Below are positions 55,788-64,000 of a DNA stretch of 64,000 nt, piece after piece. Positions within the stretch are counted from its first letter, which is position 1, and every line of letters begins with the position of its first letter. A program made the translations under genes and the position numbers. This DNA is from Dipteris shenzhenensis (Eukaryota; Polypodiophyta; Polypodiopsida; Gleicheniales), in assembly GCA_047967505.1 (NCBI GenBank), contig CM106539.1. One strand, given 5' to 3'. Below the pieces are notes generated by a model that saw only the letters and a program-made list of their open reading frames with translations, was not told where the DNA came from and made no database searches.

Positions 55788-57320
55788 CTGTGAATTAAGA
55801 ACTAGAAATTTAGCCCAAGATGGAAACAAAATCTGGACTACCTAATGCGCATGGAGTTGCCCAAACATCATTGAAACTGTTAATTCCATGGAAATACCTT
55901 GGGATTCCATGATTCTTTTCCAGCCTGATTGAAAGGTTGATAAAACCGTTCGGACTCTGAAGGTTCCAGTTTTTTAGCACCAGAAGGATTGTTCTCCTCC
56001 ATATCCACCAAATTAGCAATATCATCATTGAAATCATCCAGCATTCCCATCAACCTGGAGGAAGAAAGTGAATCTTAAGAAAAAAACATGCAACTGTTTA
56101 ACATCTATTACAAAATGCTCATATGCACAACTTTACCCATTTCTAGATCTCTTTAGGTGCTTCATTTTCTTCTTTTCAACTTTGGAGAGCGGGATGCGTG
56201 CAAATAGATTTTCTTCCTGCTGTGCACGAGCTTCCAGCCTCGATATTTCTCTCGACATTTCTTTGCTCTCTGATCCAACATATTCCTTTATCTGCAGAAA
56301 TCCAGGGACATATTCAGCAAATAAAGACACACATTATGCCCTCCAGAAAGGGCAGAAATAATGTCACTTACCTCTTCAGGTTTCCCTTCCAACTCATTTG
56401 CAAGATCCTTGATCAATGCACTGCGCGAAGCCTTCCGCAAAGCCTCCTTCTGTGCCCTTGATTCAGATTTCGCATTCTTCAAACTTCGGTCTTCATTCAT
56501 AGCTGCTGGAGCTATCATGGGAGGTCGATATATGCCCTCTTTTCCCTGGACAATTATTGGAACTGTAAAAACCTAAAATAGGCTTTGATGCCTCTAGCAA
56601 TTTCACAAAAGACAAGAAGTGTCGTGATAAGAAGGGAGTGAACGCACAAATCCTCAAACAATTCAGCCATGTATAGTCCATGCAATTGCAAGTTAGAAAC
56701 AAGATCTATGCCAATTATTGGGTTCGTGTTACACATATAAAAATCCCCCTCTCAGAGTTCAATGGCTACACCAACAACGACGAAGGCTGGCACGAGAACC
56801 CCCTGAAGTGATTGCATGAGTTTGGAAGATTTTACTCCCCAAACATGTCAATAAAAGAGGTATACCATAACAGTGTCCTCAGCCTTCGAAACAAGCATGT
56901 CTGGATTTGGCTTGTACATCAGCGCATCCTGTTGATCTGTATACCCAACACTTTGTTCACTTATGGCTCCAAGGGAAGGACCTGTTGCGAGTTTGAGGAG
57001 CTTTTCAATCTGATAATGCAGTTTCTTGTCTATGGGTCGAATCTGTGCACACAGAATAGCTTGCACTTATATAACCACAATGGGCACTCAATAATAAACG
57101 CTGAAATTACAAATGAGCATAAAAATTGAATCTCATTCACCTTATCCAGAAACATCCGAATCTCAATAAGCCTTGCAACAACAGGGTGATTTTGTACGGA
57201 TTTCCCTTGTGCCTTTAAGAAAATATAGAACACAATACACTGGCAATAGAACATTAGGAGAATATGCTTTGTTTCCAAGTAACTTATTCCATTGTTTGTC
57301 GCATACTCTCCTGCTTTGAC
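55734..57320 (-). CDS. NGDN: neuroguidin/LCP5-like protein (Sas10/Utp3/C1D family), N-terminal exon(s) not found
   Basis: Six minus-strand exons (57320-57141, 57042-56866, 56545-56372, 56291-56137, 56054-55898, 55787-55734) join in frame through GT-AG introns into 297 residues ending at TAG 55734-55736. The Sas10/C1D domain spans the first two exons: GISYLETKH, HPVVARLIEIRMFLDK and IRPIDKKLHYQIEKLLKLA. Then come the family motifs YKPNPDMLVSK and IYRPPMIAPAAM, a charged helical segment (SRAQKEALRKASRSALIKDL), a basic ENLFARIPLSKVEKKKMKHLKR segment and a Lys/Arg-rich tail. Animal neuroguidin and yeast Lcp5 act in the nucleolar small-subunit processome in 18S rRNA maturation; the same role is inferred here. 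About 40-60 N-terminal residues, expected from the family, are missing. Exon order, phases and termination look intact, so this is probably a living gene. Confidence 0.85.
55898..56054 (-). CDS. NGDN: NGDN-like exon: acidic segment
   Basis: 157 bp completing the split Gly codon, then LMGMLDDFNDDIANLVDMEE to GKESWNPK. The acceptor is tcctccag and the donor AAG|gtattt. Confidence 0.8.
56137..56291 (-). CDS. NGDN: NGDN-like exon: basic coiled segment
   Basis: 155 bp: IKEYVGSESKEMSREISR to KHLKRSRN plus two bases of the next codon. The acceptor is tttctgcag and the donor GG|gtaaag. Confidence 0.83.
56372..56545 (-). CDS. NGDN: NGDN-like exon: YRPP motif and charged helix
   Basis: 58 codons, phase 0: GKEGIYRPPMIAPAAMNEDR to ELEGKPEE. 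The acceptor is attgtccag and the donor GAG|gtaagt. Confidence 0.85.
56866..57042 (-). CDS. NGDN: NGDN-like exon: Sas10/C1D domain, second half
   Basis: 59 codons, phase 0: IRPIDKKLHYQIEKLLKLA to SKAEDTVM, with YKPNPDMLVSK. The acceptor is gtgcacag and the donor ATG|gtatac. Confidence 0.85.
57141..57320 (-). CDS. NGDN: NGDN-like exon: Sas10/C1D domain, first half
   Basis: 60 codons, phase 0 on both sides: VKAGEYATNNGISYLETKH to RLIEIRMFLDK. The acceptor is attgcag (57327-57321) and the donor AAG|gtgaat. Confidence 0.85.
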
Positions 57321-57772
57321 CTGCAATCCCAGAATACGTCTTGCTATCAGCAACAATTGCCAGTGAGGTTTCTACCTCTCACCTTCCTGTAGCTACAAAT
57401 ATAGACAGACCAGAAAACTTTTCCAAAAAAAGATCAGATAAAAACGTCATTTTATCCACCCCCCCCACCCAAAAAAAAGTGTATTCATGAGGCCAGCATC
57501 TTCTAGTTAAGCCCAAACTGATTTAAATGTGCCACTTAATTAGACCTAAATCACAACGTTTTCATGACTTCTACTGCAAGTAGATACAGCTCCTGACAAG
57601 ACCTCTTTCACATTTCATTCATTTTGAGGAGCTCAAGGAGCACCTTACGATTTACCACTGGCAGAACCAAAAATATGTACGTATAGTTATTGTACATGTT
57701 ACATGTATGTATTACAAATATTTACTGCATTATGGATTACCAACAGATCCCTGGGCATTACATAGATAACGT
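57321..57772 (-). other. intron or 5' region upstream of the first visible NGDN-like exon
   Basis: Ends with an acceptor at 57321. I found no convincing upstream exon. A stretch at about 57605-57650 reads VLLELLKMNEM on the minus strand before a stop. That is vaguely like the leucine-rich N-terminus of the family but too weak to call. Confidence 0.35.
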
Positions 57773-58349
57773 TGTTGAAATATAGTCCCGCATGTAAACC
57801 CCCATATGAAGAGTGCAAAGGGACATGGTAACTATACGGAATGGGAGAAATGAGATACTGCAATGTGGGCATGAAGTATGGCTGTCACATGGGGGCAGAC
57901 CCAGCTGAAGGAAGTGTTGAATCCTCGCAAGGATCTTTAAACACAATCAACAAAACATAATAAAGATCAGCACACAACTCACCCGCCAAGAGTAGACTCC
58001 CACAAGCCTATGCCCATAGCTTTGGCGTCCCATACCACCAAACCCGTCCGAAGGAACCATCAACTAGTATCTTGTGATCCGCCATGTAGAAGGCAGGAGT
58101 CTAGTCTCAAGATCTAGACCAAACCATCCCGTGGTTGCATACTGACACAATAGGCATCACCATTCTTATATAGAAAGAGCATCCCCACTTTATAGAAAAC
58201 GTCTTGGCTAAACATAGCCACCTGGCCCTTTGCTAGTGTGTTCAAGTCCTATAGTCCCACGTTAGCCTGCTTCCCTTAATCCTCAGGTTACCCCTATCCT
58301 TGCTGGATTAAGTGCACTAATCCAAGGATTAGCATCCACTTACATAACA
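57773..58349 (-). repeat. Ty3/gypsy 3' LTR, minus strand
   Basis: 577 bp. On the minus strand it begins tgttatgtaagtgg and ends tatttcaaca (TG...CA). It is preceded there by a purine tract (aaagaggagaacaa, complement of 58350-58363) and by gypsy integrase tail sequence, which identifies it as a 3' LTR. The interior has plausible promoter sequence (tttctatataagaatgg, complement near 58165-58182). Confidence 0.6.
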
Positions 58350-58363
58350 TTGTTCTCCTCTTT

Positions 58364-58630
58364 AAGCATTTACTCTTAAACAGACCTGAGAAAGTTCTTC
58401 AGCAAACTAACAATCGACTCCCGAGTTGAGTGCTCCTCCAACCTATCCTTCCACATAACTTTGAACTCCGGAATCAACTTATTCCCAAGTTTTTTTCTCT
58501 GAAATCAGGTTCATGTGTAATATAGGTCAAACCCTCAACTTCCACAAGTTGTTGGGGCAAAATGAGACTGTCTCAAGCCCCGAGCGCCTCTTTCACTCTA
58601 ATTGACATGAAAGATTAAGAAGGCTCCACA
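58364..58630 (-). pseudogene. Ty3/gypsy integrase C-terminal fragment with chromodomain-like tail
   Basis: Minus-strand reading across two frameshifts gives IFHVN (the FHVS-type motif after integrase, about 58600), DSLILPQQLVEVEGLTYITH (about 58515-58575) and KLIPEFKVMWKDRLEEHSTR (about 58420-58485). The order FHV, LP..., then a V.WK....EE..T.E segment is that of gypsy integrase C-termini with a chromodomain-like end. The rest of pol is missing; copia E sequence begins upstream. Confidence 0.6.
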
Positions 58631-58689
58631 ATCCTAGGGGATAGCTTTTCTACCAACCCTGTTCGTAATGCACTTAATCCTTTGGTATT

Positions 58690-60246
58690 TGCAGGGACTC
58701 CCAAGCATCTCGCAAATCAAGTTGAGCCCTTGGCTGCCCACACCAAAGGTGCACAAAGATAGATGCATGGCAATTTGTTGAGCTTGATGTTGCATCAATC
58801 ACCACTGTTTGTTGTCATGAGGAACCTCTATGTCACGGAGATGCATTTGCAAGCAATGAATGGATGCAAGCCATGAGAGCTGAACTTGATTCCATTCATG
58901 CTAACGTAATTTGGGAGTTGTGTGACTTGCTGGCAAGCAAGTGTGCCATAGGCCCTAAGTGGGTGTATAAGTTGAAACACAAAGCTGATGGCAATGTTGA
59001 CTATTACAAAGCCCTCCTTGTTGCATAAGGCTATGCCCAACAACATGGCATTGACTTTGAGGAAACACTCGCTCCCACTTCACACATCACGACCATTCAG
59101 TGTTCATTGCTCTTGCATCCCACAAGCATTAAGAGGTCCACCAGTTGGACATCAAGACCACTTTCCTTCATGGGAATTTACTGGAAGAGGTCTATGTCAC
59201 CCAACCTTTAGGATTTGAGGTTGTAGGTTCTGAAAATCAGGTATGCTGGCTGAAAAAGGCCCTCTATGGTTTGAAGCAAGCACCGCACGTGTGGTATGCC
59301 AAGATACATCCTTTTTCGCTATGCCTTGGATTTCAAACAGCCCTACAAAGGCCGCTCTTTATGTCTGGAAGAGTGAATCAGAATTTCTGATATTAATTCT
59401 TTATGTGGATGACATGCTTATGACGGGGCCCGACATGCAGAAAATTGCAGATTTCAAGGCAGATTTGCAGCAAGCATTTGCAATGTCAGATATGCGCAGG
59501 TTGCACTACTATTTGGGCATCTAGTTTGCTATTGTTGAGCGGAGCATAATCATGAGTGAATCCAAATATATTGGACAGCTCTTGTAGCGCTTCCAATTTG
59601 AGGTTTGAAGCCGGTTTCTAGTTCAGGTTTCTAGTTCATTGGAACCTGGCTTCCGTTTCTCCTCTGAAGATGGGAGTGCACCATCTGATGCCACTCTTTA
59701 GCGGCAGGCTATGGACTGTTGCCTCATTTACTTATGCCATACCAGGCCTAATCTGCACATTCCCAAGTTAAGAAGGTACACGCACAAGCCCAACACACAG
59801 CATCAGTAGGTAGTGAAATGGGTCACACAGTGGCAATTGTTTCATGCTTGGCTCTTGATGCATCTCTTGGTTCGGCAAGAAGCAGCCTACAGTTGCTACT
59901 TCAAGTTGTGAAGCTCAATATAAGACAGCCTTCACAACTCCAATAGAGTGTGTTTGGCTACGCGAGTTACTTTCAGATCTTCATGTCATTCAAAGCACTT
60001 CAATTGTCATCTACACTGAGAACCAAAGTGATTTGTCCGTTGCACGTAATCCTATATTTTCATGCGTGTACAAACCACATTGAGGTCCATTATCATTATG
60101 TTCCAAAATGATTGCTAGCTAGAGATATACAATTGCCCTACGTTCCCACGGAGGATAACTTAGCAAATATCTTCACAAAGGCTCCACCACAACCAAAGTT
60201 TGAGGCTTTTCGGCATGCCTTACAATTGGTACCATTTGTTACGTGA
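58690..60246 (+). pseudogene. copia family E RT-RNase H fragment
   Basis: Plus strand, several frameshifts. RT entry: NEWMQAMRAELDSIHANVIWELCDL (58846-58925), KWVYKLKHKADG, a stop in LLVA*GYAQQHGIDFEETL, DIKTTFLHGNLLEEVYVTQP (59148-59207), [17 protein letters not shown] and LYVDDMLMTGPDMQKI (about 59397-59440). The RNase H region is fragmentary: an SCEAQYKTAFTTP-like segment near 59908, HIEVHYHYV near 60080, and TEDNLANIFTKAP near 60150-60185. The upstream two thirds of the element are missing. Confidence 0.82.
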
Positions 60247-60615
60247 TGTTGATCTCCCAGTACCATCATAGGTTGCTATATCCATCTTCGACGAATACGT
60301 GCAACCATGATCTAGTTTCTAGGTATACCTAAGATGTATCCATGATACTTCAGCCATACCATGGAGGGCGGTTTTTTAGCACTTAGCCCTGGCATGGCCT
60401 TGTAGGCTAGTTAGGCCTGGTATGGCCTTGTAGGCTAGTTAGGACTAGTCCCAATCAATGAACTAGTTGACTTGGTCAACTAGTTAAATTTGAGGCCATA
60501 TATTGGCCACTTGTGTACTTTCTTCATAATGCATTTGCAAGTACACTTGAGTTCCCTCAGCTGCTGTTTGCTCCCTTGCACTCCATTTCCATTCCATTGC
60601 TCCCCGCACCCAACA
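60247..60615 (+). repeat. possible copia E 3' LTR
   Basis: Begins tgttgatctcccag just after the pol end and ends cgcacccaaca, TG...CA. A TATA-like ccatatattggcc lies near 60493. No clear polypurine tract precedes it and no partner LTR exists here. Confidence 0.35.
60388..60443. repeat. 28-bp tandem duplication
   Basis: cctgg(c/t)atggccttgtaggctagttagg occurs twice, 60388-60415 and 60416-60443, with one difference. Confidence 0.9.
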
Positions 60616-61800
60616 GCTTTCAGACTCAAGCCCAAATAGATATGATTAAATAGTTGTCAATAGGGCAGCATGAAGAAGAAAAGGTAGTAACTCATAGGAC
60701 TACCACATGGAAAGTGGAAGGAATGCCACGTAGGCTGCAAAGACTCCAGCAAAAGAGAAAAGAAGATGAGTTACAACAGAGGCATCTGTGACTGCAAAAG
60801 AAGAGGCTAGAACATCTGCAGACGAAGGTGGGCCTGATGAAGAAGGAGATCAGCCAACATGTGCTGTGGAAATAGATCAGCAGAGGGAAAAAAAAGATGG
60901 GCTCGTGCGTTGGCAGTATATGACCCAACATGCGGACACAAAGAGTGGCTAGGCTAGGGAATTTACAGACCCAAGCCATAATCTACAGGGTGGCCAAATA
61001 GCAGTCGGCGGAGCCAGATATAGGGCCTAACCAGTAAGCTTGCTATGTGGTAGATTTGCAGTCTGGTCAGCCTATTAACACCAGGTCAGTGTTGGAGAAA
61101 TTGGATCAGTGCTCCACCGCCCCAAAATGAGGAGAGCTCAGGGGGTTGACAATTTAGCATACATGAGGATAGAAGGACCTGTAGGGGGAAGGGGTGAGGC
61201 TGCCATGTGGGCAGCAATATGGCTGGCCCATGGGCAGCACCTATGTCCATTGCCAGGGCTTGAATGCTGCGACTGGTACAGCACAACAGAAGTTACAACA
61301 GGTACCGGTTGGAGCTGGCATAAAACAAAGCAGCAGGTATGGAAGTTGGAGTGGAAGCTACACCAAGGAGCAGCAGATTGCACAGGAATTGCAGAGGTCC
61401 AGCAGAGGAGCCTGCAACAGGCCCAAGCACCAAGCCTGTTTATAGGCGCAACAACAGCAACAAACTAATCAACAAATGCCAGCCTGTAGTCCGTCTGTTA
61501 CCAAGGGAATGTACCGGGTCAGGTCAGCTCGATCCAGAACAGGTCAGCCTGCTTTTGAGGGGCATACTGCCCTATATAGCAAGGGAAGTGACTGATGCTG
61601 CAGGAAACAAAGAGCTCAAGGGTCTTCACCATTGGTTGCCCTCAAAGCAACAAGGAAGACAGGATCATGCAGGAGACTTGTGCCTCCTTTTTGGCTGCAT
61701 TCAGAGCAATAGGGAGGTCAACGATCCATAGCAAGAACTAACTCATCATTGGCTGTCTAAAAGAGCAGCAGGGAGGTGTGATTGTGGGTACATCTTACGA
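60616..61800. other. unassigned, Gln-rich coding-like debris
   Basis: The forward translation contains a charged heptad-like stretch (RRLQRLQQKRKEDELQQRHL, about 60728-60787) and Gln/Tyr-rich stretches (TAQQKLQQVPVGAG, SGSYTKEQQIAQELQ at 61280-61400), all broken by stops. It could be the gag of an unidentified LTR element or a host gene relic. I recognise no family. Confidence 0.3.
61561..61578. repeat. 18-bp inverted copy of the window's last bases
   Basis: ggcatactgccctatata here; its exact reverse complement is at 63983-64000. Confidence 0.9.
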
Positions 61801-62039
61801 GGTCCACAAAAGCTCTACGAGAGCACCGCAGGCTGAGTGTTTTGTAAGTACCAAAGAGGTAGGAGAACAACTTGTATGTACAGGGGTCCACATCTAATCA
61901 GCACTATGCTGATAGAGGGTGGTACATTGGACATAGCTTTTGTATTGTGTCCACATTGGACAGAAATATTATTTGCTGTTTCTACATCTCTCTCTTGTAT
62001 ACAGAGCCAAAACCAGTTGATGTGTTGGATACCTTGGGG

Positions 62040-62760
62040 AAGATCAACTACACCGGCAGACCTAGACAGATTGAAGGAGTGGATCTTAAGAGATGGAGTT
62101 GGACTCTGTGATACACACATCCAGCTGATGGACACAGGGCACGATGTATGGAAGACCCTGCAGGATCTCTACAAGAGCACGAACACATGGAGGATTATAA
62201 TGCTTCGGAACCAACTGGTCAACCTACATACTGACGAAAAGAGTCAGCCCACAACTTCCTAGTGAAGGTAAAGATTCTCAAAGATCAGCTTGGAGCAATG
62301 GGTCACAGGGTGGATAGTAATGCCATGCTCCTAGTCAGTAAAACTCCAAGGAGCTTTAGAGGGTTGGTGACGACTCTTGCCACTGGAGAACGAACAAGGC
62401 CGCTCACATTTGAGGACCTGGATCTGTTGTTGCTTCGGGAAGAAGCTCAAAAGTTGTACAACGGGAGGGATGAGGATGATGGCGACGAGAAGGCTTTCAT
62501 AGCCACATGCAAAGGTGGCAAATGGAAACCACAGAAAAAGAAAGATGCCCAGGGCGAGGCAGGGGACGCTTCTAATGGTGAAAACAAAAAAAAAGAGAAA
62601 GAGCCAAAAGAAGTGCTTCTACTGCGACACCCCCCAGGAGACTTCTAAGGATCGCAGCAACAATAAGGCAGGCCAAGCGAAGAGGGAGGATCAATCGGAG
62701 CCGGCATTAGCCAATATGGAAAGAGAAGCTATTTGCAACACCACCATGTCCCACTGAGAT
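62040..62760 (+). pseudogene. copia family F gag fragment
   Basis: Frames together give DTGHDVWKTLQDLYKSTNTW, then from 62262 an open stretch of 128 codons with VKILKDQLGAMGHRVDS, SFRGLVTTLATGERTRPLTF and LLLREEAQKLYNG. This is followed by a Lys-rich segment and KCFYCDTPQETSKDR (frame +1), a zinc knuckle that keeps its first two cysteines but has lost the His and last Cys. These match the UBN2-type gag of copia elements related to C. A frameshift lies near 62262 and another near 62600. No LTR is recognised. Confidence 0.7.
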
Positions 62761-64000
62761 AGATTTTGCATATCTAGCAATGACACTATCATGATAGACA
62801 TCAAGGAGTGGAGCACAAAGCTTGACTTTGTGGTGAAGGATGGAAGGTGTTGCTCAACCATGGGATCTGAGGAAAAGCCCAGTACCTCACTCAGAAATTG
62901 AGCTTGAAGTCACTGAGGGGAGCACCTGCAGAGACTTAAACAAAGGCAAGGATGAAGATGGTACTTCTCAGAGATACTTGGCTTGCGCCAATAGCACACA
63001 TCAACAGACTGATAATGGAGAGTGGAAAGAGAATTTCAATTCACAAGCAAATTGGCCTTGTGTCTCACCTGTCTAAGTAGAAGTCGCCTTCCTCTTTTTT
63101 TCTGGAACTTGATCTCTAGGTTGGATGGCTCGATCACCAAGACGTACACCTCCTGGATTTGGATCTCGTTTCCCTCTAGATCCTTGGCTGTCTTGCATGC
63201 CTGAATCTGTTATCATGTGAGAATCTCTGCATGTACCATTCTTGACCTTGATAGCATGCTGGAACACACCTTGTGCAATGGAAGAAATGTAAACCAAAGG
63301 AAGAGATTTTGAACCAAATGGAAGTACACACTAGACACGGGTGCGAAGAAGTCTCTCAAGGACATGCAAAGTTGAGATAGTGAACAGCAGTGAAGGATAG
63401 CAAGATAACTCAATATATGTATTGCACCAAAATGTAGGACCTCACACAAGTGCTCTCAACCTGCGTGTAGCTCCTCTGCAAATGCGTAGGCAAGGGCCTC
63501 AAGTGCTCCCTTTATATAGGCGAGGGGCTAGTCTGCCCCCACCCCCTAATCTGGCCGACTGGCCTCAGCTGTTAGAAAACTAGAGGTAGGTTGCGTGCTT
63601 AGGGCCAACACTACTCCGCAGCGGAAGATGAACCCAAGGTCACAAGGACAGAATGAACAGAACTCAAATACGTGTGCTTTACTTAAATCTAAAAGAGGAC
63701 AATCAGATCTGAAAGAGAGCTCAGATGTACAGCCAAAACAGTGCTACAGTGTGTAGGTGTGCACCTAGGGATGCTGCACTTCTGCCCAGCATCTAGGGAT
63801 GCTGCAGACTTCTGGACTTCTTCCCCGCAGGAACACTCCTGTGTAGATGGTACTGCCACTGCTCTTCACTATTGCGAGGTGACCTGCAGGCTGAGTAGAC
63901 TCTTTAGGATTCTCCTGGCTGCTCTGGATACAGCCCACTACATGCTCTAAAGAATGATTTTGGCCCCTAGCCAGGGGTACTTTATATAGGGCAGTATGCC
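62761..64000. other. unassigned end of window
   Basis: No supported gene. Two TATA-like sequences (ctttatataggcgagg at 63510, ctttatatagggcagt at 63980) and a repeated ctagggatgctgca (63766, 63801) suggest LTR promoter sequence. The last 18 bases are the exact reverse complement of 61561-61578. Confidence 0.3.

Noticed and set aside
56068-56576. Plus-strand open frames of 71-97 codons opposite the neuroguidin-like exons
   Set aside because: Shadows of minus-strand exons. They cross intron boundaries and show no family.
57605-57650. Possible N-terminal exon of the neuroguidin-like gene (VLLELLKMNEM on the minus strand)
   Set aside because: Too short, followed by a stop, without a convincing donor in phase. 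Similarity to the family N-terminus is only leucine content.
61872-61950. Copia protease-like WYI...DRN segment upstream of the F gag
   Set aside because: The Asp-Ser/Thr-Gly core is missing and the position before gag is wrong; probably chance.
1-64000. tRNA or rRNA genes
   Set aside because: I saw no cloverleaf-compatible box A/box B pair or rRNA core sequence. The repeated TGGTATCAGAGC sites are primer-binding sites next to LTRs, not tRNA genes.

Overview
The window looks like nuclear DNA of a land plant with a large, repeat-swollen genome; I cannot say from sequence alone whether it is a gymnosperm, fern or flowering plant. The reasons are plant-type Ty1/copia retrotransposons whose primer-binding sites match initiator tRNA-Met, a plant L1-type LINE, a Ty3/gypsy remnant, long microsatellites, and one intron-containing eukaryotic gene. 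Roughly two thirds of the window is recognisable transposable element. I name the families here by letter: copia A (LTR about 350 bp), copia B (LTR 257 bp), copia C (LTR about 700 bp), a gag-only element D, copia E and F fragments, and one gypsy fragment.

Layout. 1-1512: 5' part of a decayed A copy. 1513-4453: LINE truncated at both ends. 4454-7464: minus-strand B copy cut in its pol. 7465-8332: minus-strand A 3' end. 8331-25305: a three-level nest. An A copy (plus) holds an A copy (minus, 10696-23530, target duplication TTAAA), which holds in its 5' LTR a nearly intact B element (plus, 15935-23236, target duplication TGGGG). 25306-25880: G-rich minisatellite. 26348-32223: minus-strand B copy interrupted by gag-only element D (26459-28477). 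32224-39622: minus-strand A copy interrupted by copia C (33337-38849, target duplication GCATT). 40670-41060: microsatellite cluster. 43038-46608: plus-strand A copy. 46950-47860: pyrimidine-rich tract. 48430-50420: degenerate satellite array built around palindromes. 50420-55730: no gene recognised.

The only host gene I can support lies at 55734-57320 on the minus strand: six exons with canonical GT-AG introns that join in frame and end in a stop codon. They encode most of a Sas10/Utp3/C1D-family protein of the neuroguidin/LCP5 type (a nucleolar ribosome-biogenesis factor). Its N-terminal exon(s) were not identified; a gypsy LTR sits about 450 bp upstream of the first visible exon. From 57773 to the end the window returns to retroelement debris: gypsy LTR and integrase tail, copia E pol, a Q-rich unassigned stretch, and a copia F gag fragment.

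The youngest element is B at 15935-23236: its two LTRs differ at one base by eye and its 1410-codon gag-pol frame is broken by a single stop (Trp codon to TAG). Its unusually long leader (2.5 kb) carries a GC-rich segment of unknown origin and an array of CCACGTCA-type motifs, which together with G-boxes and telomere-like repeats in the LTR make it the most interesting object here.
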